Shown here in pieces: positions 14,208-22,021 of a stretch of DNA of 64,000 bases (position 1 is the first letter of the stretch; each line of letters starts with the position of its first letter). The notes under the pieces are model-generated. The model did no database searches. It was not told where the DNA came from and saw nothing but the letters and a program-made list of their open reading frames with translations. Origin of the DNA: Rhodospirillaceae bacterium (lineage in GTDB: Bacteria; Pseudomonadota; Alphaproteobacteria; CACIAM-22H2); assembly GCA_022843945.1 (NCBI GenBank), contig JALHMR010000003.1, forward strand, positions 124,001 to 188,000, read 5' to 3'. Both the position numbers and the translations under genes were made by a program.

Positions 14208-14241
14208 GCTTCTCGTTCGATACCTCACGGGGGACGACGAG

Positions 14242-14551
14242 ATGGCCGAGGCACAGACCAGCACGAACGGAATCCGCGAAGCCTTCCGGCCCATCGCACA
14301 GCGCATCGTCAACGCCGAGAACCGCTTTCTCGTCTTCGTGCGCGAAACCGCAACGCGGCGCGCCCTGCGGAATTCTGTTCGGCAATTTCCTGGTCGCGAA
14401 GTGGCGCAACCTCTCGGCGGCAGAGCGGGTCGGCTGCCACGGGATCATGACCTCAGCCGACATGCGCCACGGGCCGGTGCTCGTGACGATCTTCGATACC
14501 TGCCCGCCGGATGGCCTGGCTGCGATTGGCGCGCGCTCGAGGGCCGCCTGA
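14242..14551 (+). pseudogene. hypothetical phage gene with apparent frameshift
   Basis: The frame from ATG 14242 (MAEAQTSTNGIREAFRPIAQ) has strong G/C third positions for about 40 codons, then turns into Arg/Pro-rich nonsense. From about 14370 the +1 frame carries the coding signal instead (NFLVAKWRNLSAAERVGCHG and then VLVTIFDTC) and stops at 14551, where the next gene's ATG overlaps the stop as TGATG. That tidy junction supports the second frame as the true C-terminus. A real frameshift, a sequencing error, or programmed shifting are all possible. Confidence 0.55.
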
Positions 14552-14724
14552 TGCGCTCGCCCGCTTCCCAGCATTGCAAGATCGTCGTCCAGTTGGATCA
14601 GGCCGCGCACATCAAGCTCGCGCAACTGGCTGAAGCCAGCGACCGCACCATCCGGGATCAGGCCCGCTTTCTGCTGAAGAAAGCTCTTGGCCTGCTGCCG
14701 GCCGAACCGGGGGAGGGCACCTGA
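14551..14724 (+). CDS. ribbon-helix-helix-like small protein
   Basis: 57 aa. KIVVQLDQAAHIKLAQLAEA followed by RTIRDQARFLLKKAL fits a ribbon-helix-helix (Arc/MetJ-like) DNA-binding fold. It is near the start of the rightward operon, with TGATG overlaps to the genes on both sides. Target unknown. Confidence 0.6.
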   Translation: MRSPASQHCKIVVQLDQAAHIKLAQLAEASDRTIRDQARFLLKKALGLLPAEPGEGT

Positions 14725-14972
14725 TGCGCGACCCCTCCCCCATCTTCGACGAAGTCTCCGACGACGGAGACGCCTATCACGCGAGCCTGTCCCGGGAACG
14801 GCGCTCGGCCGAGGGAATCATGGGCGACCGGATGGGCGTGCTGGTGATGATCTCACACGCACGCATCGAGACACGAGAAGACCTGGAGCAGGTGATCAGC
14901 GCCCTCAATGAGGCGTGGAAGAAACACGAGACGCTGAAGGCGCCCATCGCGCGCCAGCAAATTCAATCTTAA
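14724..14972 (+). CDS. hypothetical phage protein, 82 aa
   Basis: An acidic protein with a helical C-terminal half (ETREDLEQVISALNEAWKKH). It overlaps the RHH gene by TGATG. No family is recognised. Confidence 0.6.
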   Translation: MRDPSPIFDEVSDDGDAYHASLSRERRSAEGIMGDRMGVLVMISHARIETREDLEQVISALNEAWKKHETLKAPIARQQIQS

Positions 14973-14988
14973 TAGGGGATCGGAAGCA

Positions 14989-15717
14989 ATGGCCCAGACC
15001 TGGCTCAAGGATGACAACGGCAACCGCTGCTCGGTCGAGTATTTCGGCTCGCGCGAAGCCGCCCAGGCGGCGCTCGATAGCCTGAAGAACTGCCGGGATT
15101 GCACGAACTGCTCCGGCTGCTCCGGCTGCTCCGACTGCTCCGACTGCTCCCGCTGCTCCCGCTGCTCCGGCTGCTCCGGCTGCTCCGGCTGCTCCGGCTG
15201 CTCCGGCTGCTCCGGCTGCTCCGACTGCTCCGACTGCTCCCGCTGCTCCGGCTGCTCCGACTGCTCCGACTGCTCCGACTGCTCCCGCTGCTCCGGCTGC
15301 TCCGACTGCTCCCGCTGCTCCGGCTGCTCCGACTGCTCCCGCTGCTCAAACGTCGCCTGGCTGGTCAACAGGCAGAACCTGAAGGGCGACCCGGACAGCG
15401 CAGCGCCGGCCGGGCCGCCGCCCGTCCCGGTCATCGAGAACATTCACCAGCGGATCCTTGAGGCTGTCACGGCGCCGGGCAATTCGCTCAAGATGAGCGA
15501 CTGGCACACCTGCAGCACTACGCATTGCCGCGCCGGCTGGGTCGTGCATCTCGCCGGCGAGGCCGGGTACGCCCTGGAGCGCTTCCACAACACCGCGCTG
15601 GCCGCGCAGCTCATCTACCGGGAGAGCGGCGCACCCATCAACCCGTGCCGGTTCTACGACGGCAACGAAGACGCCATGGCCGACATGAAGCGGCTGGCCG
15701 AGGGCGGGGCGGCGTGA
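14989..15717 (+). CDS. phage protein with 29 Cys-triplet repeats and a conserved C-terminal domain
   Basis: 242 aa. Residues 1-34 form a short globular lead. Residues 35-121 are 29 tandem Cys-x-x triplets: CRD, CTN, then 27 copies of CSG, CSD, CSR or CSN. Residues about 150-240 form a folded domain with HTCSTTHCRAGWVVHLAGEA and NPCRFYDGNEDAMADMKRLA, a domain I recall from other alphaproteobacterial phage proteins. The Cys at every third residue could bind several metal ions or form a beta-helix-like solenoid; neither is proven. Function unknown. Confidence 0.8.
   Translation: MAQTWLKDDNGNRCSVEYFGSREAAQAALDSLKNCRDCTNCSGCSGCSDCSDCSRCSRCSGCSGCSGCSGCSGCSGCSDCSDCSRCSGCSDCSDCSDCSRCSGCSDCSRCSGCSDCSRCSNVAWLVNRQNLKGDPDSAAPAGPPPVPVIENIHQRILEAVTAPGNSLKMSDWHTCSTTHCRAGWVVHLAGEAGYALERFHNTALAAQLIYRESGAPINPCRFYDGNEDAMADMKRLAEGGAA
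15091..15351 (+). repeat. 9-bp tandem repeat (TGCTCCGGC type), 29 units
   Basis: 29 units of nine bases, each TGC-TCC-(GGC/GAC/CGC) apart from the first two (TGCCGGGAT, TGCACGAAC) and the last (TGCTCAAAC). Period nine keeps the reading frame, so unit gain or loss would only change the length of the Cys repeat. It is not a CRISPR array: there are no spacers. Confidence 0.95.
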
Positions 15718-16493
15718 TGCACGGCACCGCCACCATCCCCGACGACGTGCTCGACGTGCTCAGGCAGAGCAGGATCGACGGCACCACGCTGTACCTGCCC
15801 GGCGCGCAGCTCGAGCGCTCGCTCTATGAGCGGGTGAACAAGGTCATCGAAGGGCTGGGCGGGAAATGGAACCGCAAGCTCCGGGGCCACCTGTTCACCG
15901 TGGACCCGCGCACGCTCTACGGCCAGGCGGTCGAGAACGGATCGTATGTAGACCGGAAGAAGGTGCTGCAGTTCTTCGAGACACCGGCCGAGATCGCGCG
16001 CCAGATGGCGGAGCGGGCCAAGATCAAGAAGACCGACCTGATCCTCGAGCCCTCTGCCGGACACGGCGCACTGCTCGCCGCGATCGACCAGAATCACCCG
16101 GGCCCCTACATCACAGCGGTCGATGTGGATGATGAAAACTGCCGCGTGCTGCGCGAGCGCTTCCCGACCATCAACGTGGTCTGCGGCGACTTCCGCAAGT
16201 GGGCCCACAACGTCGGGCCGGAGCTGGACGTCATCCTGATGAACCCGCCCTTCCACGGCGGGCAGGACATCGAGCACGTCAAGGCCGCCTGGGAGCTGCT
16301 GCGCACCGGCGGCAGGCTCGTCGCCATCCTCGGTGAGGGCGCCTTCATCCAGCAGAACAAGCGGGCCAAGGCCTTCAGGCTCTGGCTTGAGGACATCCAC
16401 GCCCAAGGCGAACGGCTGCCACCGGGGACCTTCAAGGAGAGCGGCACGAACGTAGCGGCCCGGATGATCTGGGCAACGAAGGGGGATGACTAG
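15717..16493 (+). CDS. SAM-dependent N6-adenine-type methyltransferase
   Basis: 258 aa from ATG 15717 (TGATG overlap). Motif I is ILEPSAGHGALLAAI near residue 120, the acidic loop is TAVDVDDENC, and motif IV is DVILMNPPFHGG (NPPF) near 178. This is the alpha/gamma-type order of N6-adenine methyltransferases. The N-terminal 110 residues (LPGAQLERSLYERVNKVIEG) recall a domain seen on plasmid and phage methylases. It is the fifth methyltransferase of the prophage, in the opposite operon. Confidence 0.8.
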   Translation: MHGTATIPDDVLDVLRQSRIDGTTLYLPGAQLERSLYERVNKVIEGLGGKWNRKLRGHLFTVDPRTLYGQAVENGSYVDRKKVLQFFETPAEIARQMAERAKIKKTDLILEPSAGHGALLAAIDQNHPGPYITAVDVDDENCRVLRERFPTINVVCGDFRKWAHNVGPELDVILMNPPFHGGQDIEHVKAAWELLRTGGRLVAILGEGAFIQQNKRAKAFRLWLEDIHAQGERLPPGTFKESGTNVAARMIWATKGDD

Positions 16494-16676
16494 ATGGCTC
16501 GCAAGATGAAGGCGGCCAAAGCGCTGCCGGTGAAACGCCGTCTCGCCACAGCGCTGCGCAACCTCCTCGCCCGCTGTCAGAACTCGCGCGAATTCACCGT
16601 CTACCCGGATGCCCAGGACAAGCGCGCGATCCGTGAGGGCTATGCCGCCCTCAACGCCTATGACGGGGTCCGCTGA
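16494..16676 (+). CDS. hypothetical phage protein, 60 aa
   Basis: A small basic protein with a Lys/Arg-rich first half and a helical end. It follows the methyltransferase immediately and overlaps the next gene by TGATG. No family is recognised. Confidence 0.55.
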   Translation: MARKMKAAKALPVKRRLATALRNLLARCQNSREFTVYPDAQDKRAIREGYAALNAYDGVR

Positions 16677-16996
16677 TGCCCAAGACGATCAGCTTTGAAC
16701 AGAACATGTGGGGCCACGCCTTCCACGCCAGCAGCTTTACCAAGCTGCCTGAGCGTGACGGCTGGCTCAACCGGTGGCGCGACCGCCGCATCAGCGCGCG
16801 GCGCTTCTCGGTGCTGGTGCATTCCCGCGAATTCCCAGAGCCGGGCGACCTGATCCGCTACCCGGCCGCCAGCGGCGGCGTCGCAACAGCACAGGTTGAG
16901 CGCGTCGAGCAGATGCGCGACCCCGACGACATGTTCAAGCTCTTCCTGCTCAGGGATCGGAGCATCGATGAGCAGCACAACATGGTGTCGGCATGA
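16676..16996 (+). CDS. hypothetical phage protein, 106 aa
   Basis: Strand-rich in residues 35-90 (SVLVHSREFPEPGDLIRYPA, then VATAQVERVEQM). It overlaps the previous gene by one base and the next by four. No family is recognised. Confidence 0.6.
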   Translation: MPKTISFEQNMWGHAFHASSFTKLPERDGWLNRWRDRRISARRFSVLVHSREFPEPGDLIRYPAASGGVATAQVERVEQMRDPDDMFKLFLLRDRSIDEQHNMVSA

Positions 16997-17244
16997 GCAC
17001 CGCCGAAATCATCCCCGTCGAGACGGCCTACTTCGAAGCCGCCAAGCGCACACGGCTGGTCGCCCGGATGCTCAAGGAGACCAAGAGGTTTACCGAGGCA
17101 CTGACCCTCAATGCCGAAGCCAGGAGATTGGACGGCATAGGGTTCTGCATCCAGGCGAAGGCGGATGCACTGGCCAGGGCGGAGGCGAGGAACGCGAGCG
17201 CCCGGGACTTTGCGGCCGGTTGGCCCGAGGCGGTGTCGCCGTGA
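16993..17244 (+). CDS. hypothetical phage protein, 83 aa
   Basis: A helical, Ala/Arg-rich protein that could be a helical hairpin. Joined to neighbours by ATGA and GTGA overlaps. No family is recognised. Confidence 0.6.
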   Translation: MSTAEIIPVETAYFEAAKRTRLVARMLKETKRFTEALTLNAEARRLDGIGFCIQAKADALARAEARNASARDFAAGWPEAVSP

Positions 17245-17576
17245 TCACCCACACCCACGCGGAGAAGGCCCGCAGGCTGGTCGGCATCCTGCGCGACCCG
17301 ACGAGATGGCCGCCCGGGTTCGTCTGGGACTATTCGCGCTACTTCGACAGCAAAGCGAACTGCGGCTGCGCCATGCCGCTCGCCGTGCACGCCGGCCTTG
17401 TCGAAGACGACGAGGTCCCTGAGATGGCCCGGGCCTTCAACATGGCGCCTGACTGGGCGACGACCATCTTCACACGCGCGCACTGCTATCTCGGCAAGCT
17501 CATCTCAGACGTTACGGCGGAGGATGTCGCGGGGCTGATCGAGAAGTGGCTCGGCGAACAAGAGGTGTCGCCATGA
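17241..17576 (+). CDS. hypothetical phage protein, 111 aa
   Basis: Starts at GTG 17241, overlapping the previous stop as GTGA. It has PPGFVWDYSRYFDSKANCGC and a helical tail ending LIEKWLGEQ. Similar short proteins occur in other phage early operons, role unknown. Confidence 0.6.
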   Translation: MITHTHAEKARRLVGILRDPTRWPPGFVWDYSRYFDSKANCGCAMPLAVHAGLVEDDEVPEMARAFNMAPDWATTIFTRAHCYLGKLISDVTAEDVAGLIEKWLGEQEVSP

Positions 17577-18181
17577 AACACCCCTGCGGCGATCCGGCCT
17601 GCAACCAGGACCGCGAAGCCAAGATGGTCGTGGTCAAGGAAGGCGCGCCCGATCCTGACCGGCCCGGCCGGGTCAAGGGCGCGGTGTTCTGCGACCCCTG
17701 CATCGCCCCGATCGTCAAGGCGCTCAATGATGCCGGGCTGGAGACAACCTGGTCGTGCTGCGGCCACGGCCATATGCCTGCCAGCATCGGTCTCAAGAGT
17801 GGCCAGCAGCTCGTCATCGCGCGCGACCGGGAAGAGCTGCAACTCATCCACGCCCTGTTCCCCAAGGACATCAACGGCAACCCCGGCACCGGCGACCGTG
17901 ACCTGTGGGGTTGGTTCGGCCTGTCCTATGCCTCGTGGCTCACCCTGCCGCGCGTGCTGATGCACGCCATGCCCGAGAGGTGGCAGTGCATGATGGCCAC
18001 TCTGCTCCACCAGTACGGCGATGCCTATCCCAACCAGCCAGACATCGGCACGCGCGTCCAGTGCACGGACAAGGGCGGCAAGCTGATCCCGACGCCGGAA
18101 TGGCTGCTCAACTACCGGCACCCGGAGCAGGATCAGATTGACGCCTGCCGCGCTGCGCCGCAGAGCGAGGGCGCGCCATGA
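17573..18181 (+). CDS. hypothetical zinc-ribbon phage protein, 202 aa
   Basis: Two possible metal sites: HPCGDPACNQDREAK with FCDPCI, and WSCCGHGHMPASIGL near residue 60. The second is a recurring phage motif. The rest is globular with Trp-rich segments (DLWGWFGLSYASWL). ATG 17573 overlaps the previous stop as ATGA. Function unknown. Confidence 0.65.
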   Translation: MKHPCGDPACNQDREAKMVVVKEGAPDPDRPGRVKGAVFCDPCIAPIVKALNDAGLETTWSCCGHGHMPASIGLKSGQQLVIARDREELQLIHALFPKDINGNPGTGDRDLWGWFGLSYASWLTLPRVLMHAMPERWQCMMATLLHQYGDAYPNQPDIGTRVQCTDKGGKLIPTPEWLLNYRHPEQDQIDACRAAPQSEGAP

Positions 18182-18636
18182 ACGGCTCGGGTGTCGACAT
18201 CTTCAAGCAGACCATTGCGGGCTACGACATCGCCACCCTGCTCCGGCTGATGCCGAAGGCGAAGCGCCCGGCCGGCGAGGCAATCCTCAAGCGCATCTGG
18301 GTCACATATGCAGGCCACGCTGCAGCCAACCACGCAACGATCGTGGGCGGGGGAGTGTGCGCCAGGATCGCCGAGGCGATCAGACCCACGCCTGCACCCG
18401 ATGCCCTCCCCGAGATCCGCCACACCGACAAGATCGAGGTCAGGTCCATCTCGGATGAATTCGCCGAGGTTTCAGAGACGACCTGGCAGAAGCTCAAGGG
18501 CGAGCTGTTCCAGGCCGGGCTCGACGAGAACGACGTCAGGCTGATCGCACGCTCCCTGGCCAAGGGTGTGGGGGCGGTGCACGGCGGCGGGGCATCGCCC
18601 CGGTACGAATACCGGAAGGTGCAGGCCAATGGCTGA
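18178..18636 (+). CDS. hypothetical phage protein, 152 aa
   Basis: A soluble protein, helical in the first third (FKQTIAGYDIATLLRLMPKA) and at residues 100-135. It starts with an ATGA overlap; its stop lies inside the next gene by eight bases. No family is recognised. Confidence 0.6.
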   Translation: MNGSGVDIFKQTIAGYDIATLLRLMPKAKRPAGEAILKRIWVTYAGHAAANHATIVGGGVCARIAEAIRPTPAPDALPEIRHTDKIEVRSISDEFAEVSETTWQKLKGELFQAGLDENDVRLIARSLAKGVGAVHGGGASPRYEYRKVQANG

Positions 18637-19153
18637 GGGCGCGCGGCACGTCGCCATCACCGCGGCAACGCCCGGCCCGGACGGCGCACGGCATGCCGTG
18701 TATCTCGCCTGGCGCGCAGCACCGATCACCAACCCCAAGAAATTCTGCATCACCCGCTCGCTCGACGGCGACGGGAACCAGATTGGCTGGCTGATCCGGC
18801 AGGGCGGAGAGAAGGGCGACATCCTGCACACCTACACCCGGGGCGACGAGCAGCTCGCCGACTGCATCCTCACCTGGGCCCTGCTCCGGGCCAACCCGCC
18901 CGAGGGCTGCATCGGGAAGGACGAGCTGCGCATCCTCAAGACGCTCGGGCCCGAGCACGGACACCGCGTCCTGTCGGACCTGGACGAGGCCGGCATACCC
19001 GTCAAGCCCGGCGTCGCCGGCTGTCTCGCCAGGGGCTGGGTGTGGTGCAGGCCGGCCGCCTACAGCCCGACCTATGCCTGGTACCGGCTGACCGAAGAGG
19101 GCGACAGGGTCGCCGAGAAGTTCTTTCCCAAGGGGTTCAGGACATGGCTGTGA
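18629..19153 (+). CDS. hypothetical phage protein, 174 aa
   Basis: A mixed alpha/beta protein. The C-terminal half contains a winged-helix-like stretch: ELRILKTLGPEHGHRVLSDL, then WYRLTEEGDRVAEKFF, as in phage proteins with a C-terminal HTH. DNA binding is possible, not shown. Confidence 0.6.
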   Translation: MAEGARHVAITAATPGPDGARHAVYLAWRAAPITNPKKFCITRSLDGDGNQIGWLIRQGGEKGDILHTYTRGDEQLADCILTWALLRANPPEGCIGKDELRILKTLGPEHGHRVLSDLDEAGIPVKPGVAGCLARGWVWCRPAAYSPTYAWYRLTEEGDRVAEKFFPKGFRTWL

Positions 19154-19350
19154 AAGACGGCGGACCCGCATTCCCCACGCACGACTACCTCAAGAGCGGC
19201 GAACCCGGCATGACGCTGCGCGATTTCTTCGCTGTTCACCTGGCTGCGGCCGCACTGACGCGGGCCACCACCAGTGACAAGCTAGACCGCATCGCGGTCG
19301 TCGCCTACGCCGGCGCCGACGCGCTGATCGCCGAGCGGGAGAAGCGCTGA
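19144..19350 (+). CDS. hypothetical small phage protein, 68 aa
   Basis: It contains GMTLRDFFAVHLAAAALTRA, a pattern typical of a common short phage protein family with a GMTLRDYFA-like core and unknown role. The start overlaps the preceding gene by 10 bases and the stop is TGATG with the next. Confidence 0.65.
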   Translation: MAVKDGGPAFPTHDYLKSGEPGMTLRDFFAVHLAAAALTRATTSDKLDRIAVVAYAGADALIAEREKR

Positions 19351-19574
19351 TGTTCACCTGCTCCGCCCTCAGCATCCCCCTGCGCTCTGAGATCGAAGCC
19401 AGAGGCCCGGAGCGGGTGTTCGCCGAGGTCGTCCCGCCGCTGATCCGTAACGCCGCCACCTGCCGGAACCTGGCTGTGCGCATGCGCTCGATCGGCAATC
19501 ACCTCGAGGCGAGGCGGTACGACAACGAGGCCAACATGTTCGAGGCGCGGGCCGTGATGGCGGGTGCGACATGA
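19350..19574 (+). CDS. hypothetical phage protein, 74 aa
   Basis: A helical protein with a Cys near the start and a central RNAATCRNLAVRMRSIGNHL segment. It overlaps both neighbours (TGATG and ATGA). No family is recognised. Confidence 0.55.
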   Translation: MFTCSALSIPLRSEIEARGPERVFAEVVPPLIRNAATCRNLAVRMRSIGNHLEARRYDNEANMFEARAVMAGAT

Positions 19575-19990
19575 CAATGAGAAAGGGCGGGGCAATGCAG
19601 AAGTTTCTCATGATCGCGGCACTCGGAGCCCTGGCGGCCTGCTCGGAGGCCGACGTGGCGTCGTCGAATATGTCGAAGGCCGCCGACCAGTTCGAGGTCG
19701 AGCGCCGGGTGATCTTTTACAACGGCATCACGGGCGAATACATGCTCGTGATTGAGGGGCGCTGCTCGCTCGGCAACCACGACAAAGGCGACCGACTGTC
19801 GGTCACCTGCAAGACCGGAGACAAGGATTACAAGAAGCACTTCCTCGGCCTGTCCGACAACGTCACCTTCTTCGTCGAGCAACTGCAGCCGAAGACCGTC
19901 AGCGCGTACCACTATCGCGTGATCTTCAAGCCGCAGGTCATCATCCCCGATATTGATTTCCGGGGCGACGCACGCGAGCTGGTGCGCTGA
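19571..19990 (+). CDS. phage beta-sandwich-type lipoprotein
   Basis: 139 aa. MQKFLMIAALGALAAC within the first 24 residues is a lipoprotein signal with lipobox LAAC. The mature region is strand-rich, with VERRVIFYNGITGEYMLVIE, HFLGLSDNVTFFVEQLQ and YRVIFKPQVIIPDI, which matches a phage lipoprotein family predicted to be a beta-sandwich. ATG 19571 gives an ATGA overlap; ATG 19595 is an alternative. It could act at the host envelope, for example in exclusion. Confidence 0.7.
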   Translation: MTMRKGGAMQKFLMIAALGALAACSEADVASSNMSKAADQFEVERRVIFYNGITGEYMLVIEGRCSLGNHDKGDRLSVTCKTGDKDYKKHFLGLSDNVTFFVEQLQPKTVSAYHYRVIFKPQVIIPDIDFRGDARELVR

Positions 19991-19994
19991 TTTG

Positions 19995-20225
19995 ATGACC
20001 CAGGCTGCCGCCCTCCCCTCCGATCAAGACCTGATCGCCTTCATCAAGACCAACCAGCCGGTGACGGCCGGGTTCCTGGCCTACCGCTTCAACGTCGAGC
20101 GCGAAGCGATGCGCGGCTTGCTGAGACGGCTGAGAGCCGAGCGGTTGCTCCACAGCGAGTCGGTGAAGGTCCGGGTGCCGAAGATCCATAGCTGGAAATA
20201 TGTGACGGATTGGAGGGTGGCCTGA
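19995..20225 (+). CDS. winged-helix phage protein, 76 aa
   Basis: Residues about 10-60 look like a winged helix: LIAFIKTNQPVTAGFLAYRF, REAMRGLLRRLRAERLLH. Likely a small DNA-binding protein. Ends with a TGATG overlap to the ASCH-like gene. Confidence 0.6.
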   Translation: MTQAAALPSDQDLIAFIKTNQPVTAGFLAYRFNVEREAMRGLLRRLRAERLLHSESVKVRVPKIHSWKYVTDWRVA

Positions 20226-20932
20226 TGCCGTTTGACGGAACCCTCAACGCCTGGGTCAGCGACATCGGCTTTTCGGGGCCGATGATCCGCGCCCTGCTGG
20301 ACGATCTCAAGACGAATACGCGGCGCCTGGCCTGGGGCAAACCTGTCGGCCTCGACATCGACGACGAGGAGGCAGCCGAGCTGAGCCGCAAAGGCTGGAA
20401 GATCAGCGGGCCCGACGATACCGAGCATCGCATCGGCTGGCAGCCTTCGCGCTGGCAGCGCATTCACCGCGAGGTGCAGTCCGGGCGCCGGGTGATCCTC
20501 TGGGTGCGGGAGAACTTCGCCACGCCGTTCGCCCGGACGAAGAACGATCCGGGCGCGATCTATGCCGCTGACGCCGACGACTACCTGGGCCCGCTGCGCG
20601 GCCTGCACCGCTGGGGTGCCAAGGAAAAGGGCAAGTGGACGCCCTTCATCCATATGCCCCGCTACGTGTCGCGCCTCACGCTTGAGGTGACGGCGAGCAA
20701 GATCGAGCGGCTGCAGGCGATCAGCAATGAAGATGCGCGGGCCGAAGGTGTCGACTACTGGCCCGACTGTGAGAGGGCGCGCCGCGATCCGTTCCCGGCT
20801 CAGCGCTTTCGCGACCTGTGGGCATCGCTCCATGGCATGGAGAGCTGGGACGCAAATCCCGAAGTCGTCGCCCTCTCCTTCAAGGTCATCAAGCAGAACA
20901 TCGACTCTCTGCCCAAGCAGGAGGCGGCCTAG
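20225..20932 (+). CDS. ASCH-like phage protein
   Basis: 235 aa. SGPMIRALLDDLKTNTRRLA at residues 16-36 is the start of the ASCH-type fold seen in phage proteins. It is followed by VILWVRENF, HMPRYVSRLTLEVTASKIER and LQAISNEDARAEGV, then FRDLWASLHG. ASCH/PUA-fold domains bind RNA or modified nucleotides; in phages the function is not established. Length and motif order match the family well. Confidence 0.75.
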   Translation: MPFDGTLNAWVSDIGFSGPMIRALLDDLKTNTRRLAWGKPVGLDIDDEEAAELSRKGWKISGPDDTEHRIGWQPSRWQRIHREVQSGRRVILWVRENFATPFARTKNDPGAIYAADADDYLGPLRGLHRWGAKEKGKWTPFIHMPRYVSRLTLEVTASKIERLQAISNEDARAEGVDYWPDCERARRDPFPAQRFRDLWASLHGMESWDANPEVVALSFKVIKQNIDSLPKQEAA

Positions 20933-21184
20933 ATGAGCACACGACCGCGTCAACCTCGTCCCGAGACTCTCCAGAAGCAGGCCGACGCCTGGAACGCTAA
21001 GCATCCAGTCGGCACGCGGGTTGTAGTGACGAAGGACAATACCAGCGCCTTCATTCCCGGCACGACCACGAGCGAAGCCTACGTGATGGGCGGACATAGC
21101 GCCGTCATCCATATCGACACGATCAGCGGCTGTTACTTGCTCAGCCGTGTCACGGCCTGCCCCGCGCCGCAGGAGGCCGCCTGA
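20933..21184 (+). CDS. hypothetical phage protein, 83 aa
   Basis: An N-terminal helix (ETLQKQADAWNAKHPVG) followed by strands (TRVVVTKDN, SAVIHIDTISGCYLLSRV), possibly a small beta-barrel. It overlaps the next gene by TGATG. No family is recognised. Confidence 0.6.
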   Translation: MSTRPRQPRPETLQKQADAWNAKHPVGTRVVVTKDNTSAFIPGTTTSEAYVMGGHSAVIHIDTISGCYLLSRVTACPAPQEAA

Positions 21185-21420
21185 TGCCCGACGGCATGAC
21201 CTACCGCCAGAGCCTGGAGCAGGCGATCAAGGCGCCGGTTCGCTTTGTGCCGGCACCGCAGCCCCCGGTCCAAGTCCCCGCACCACGCCACAAGGAAGCC
21301 GCCGCGGCCTTCGCCCGCGCTGCCGTCCTGGCCGCAGCCGCCGGTGACCCGATGATGGCCGCCTATTTGCGGGACCTGGCCATGAACAGGCGGATAGCCG
21401 CCAAGCAGAGGTCGGCATGA
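21184..21420 (+). CDS. hypothetical phage protein, 78 aa
   Basis: Pro-rich between residues 20 and 38, Ala-rich and helical after that. It overlaps the next frame (21417) by ATGA. No family is recognised. Confidence 0.55.
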   Translation: MPDGMTYRQSLEQAIKAPVRFVPAPQPPVQVPAPRHKEAAAAFARAAVLAAAAGDPMMAAYLRDLAMNRRIAAKQRSA

Positions 21421-21527
21421 CCGAGACGCGCGCATTCCCAACGGATGAAGCCCTGTCGGCGATCACCGGGGTTCTGGTTTCCATGCTTATCCGGTTATCA
21501 CCCACAGACACAAGGAGTAGCCAATGA
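21417..21527 (+). pseudogene. 5' fragment of a split phage gene (partner at 21982-22353)
   Basis: This 36-codon frame starts with an ATGA overlap and encodes MTETRAFPTDEALSAITGVL and then VS before becoming unlike the rest. The first 22 residues look like the missing N-terminus of the protein at 21982-22353. CTGGTTTCCA occurs here (21474-21483) and there (22012-22021), in frame in both. The frame might still be translated as a short peptide. Confidence 0.5.
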
Positions 21528-22021
21528 CCGCGCAACCTCATGAGCCAAAGACCGGCAGTTACCAGGAATCCGGCCCGGCTATCGATGACCCGCCGACCTG
21601 CGCCGTCTGCGGCGAGCCGATGCCCGAGGGCGAAACGATGTTCAAGTTTCACGGCTACAGCGGGCCATGCCCGAAGCCGCCGCTGCCGCCCAAAGAGAAG
21701 AACCCGCAAGTCGGCCCCAACCCGGAGAGCCGTCAATCGCTTGCGGCCTACACCGCAACGGATGGCTATCGGTATTACCCGCGATACGTGTCGATCAACC
21801 TGTTGGGCACCGGCGAGGTCCAAATCTCTGTGCGAAGCGCGGAGCACGAGGGCCGAGAAGGTTCCTACGGGTTTGCGACGATGCCGGCGGCCACATTCAA
21901 GGCCATGTGCCGCGAAGCTCTCGCGAAGCTTGATCCCGGCCGCCCGGTCCCGCACCACGGCTCTGGGCCGGACAACCTCTAGTGACCGTGGGTCCCAACC
22001 GGATAGGCATGCTGGTTTCCA
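21474..22021. repeat. 10-bp direct repeats (CTGGTTTCCA) bounding an inserted cargo gene
   Basis: Copies at 21474-21483 and 22012-22021, 538 bases apart. Each lies at the same point of what looks like one coding sequence, in frame on each side. Removing one copy and the DNA between them would join the two halves into an open reading frame. There are no transposase genes or terminal inverted repeats in the segment. Confidence 0.45.
21524..21982 (+). CDS. hypothetical Cys-containing protein (possible inserted cargo), 152 aa
   Basis: Residues 25-50 hold CAVCGEPMPEGETMF and a later CPKPPLPPK, a possible zinc site. The C-terminal half is strand-rich (YYPRYVSINLLGTGEVQISV). Base composition is like its neighbours. 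It lies wholly between two 10-bp direct repeats that split another gene, so it may have arrived as a unit. Function unknown. Confidence 0.6.
   Translation: MTAQPHEPKTGSYQESGPAIDDPPTCAVCGEPMPEGETMFKFHGYSGPCPKPPLPPKEKNPQVGPNPESRQSLAAYTATDGYRYYPRYVSINLLGTGEVQISVRSAEHEGREGSYGFATMPAATFKAMCREALAKLDPGRPVPHHGSGPDNL

Noticed and set aside
14116-14625. Minus-strand 169-codon frame over the frameshifted gene
   Set aside because: Third-position GC and the TGATG junctions favour the plus strand; the minus product has no motif and would run through the operator.
15091-15351. Possible CRISPR-like array
   Set aside because: The repeat unit is 9 bases with no spacers and codes for Cys triplets; no cas genes are present.
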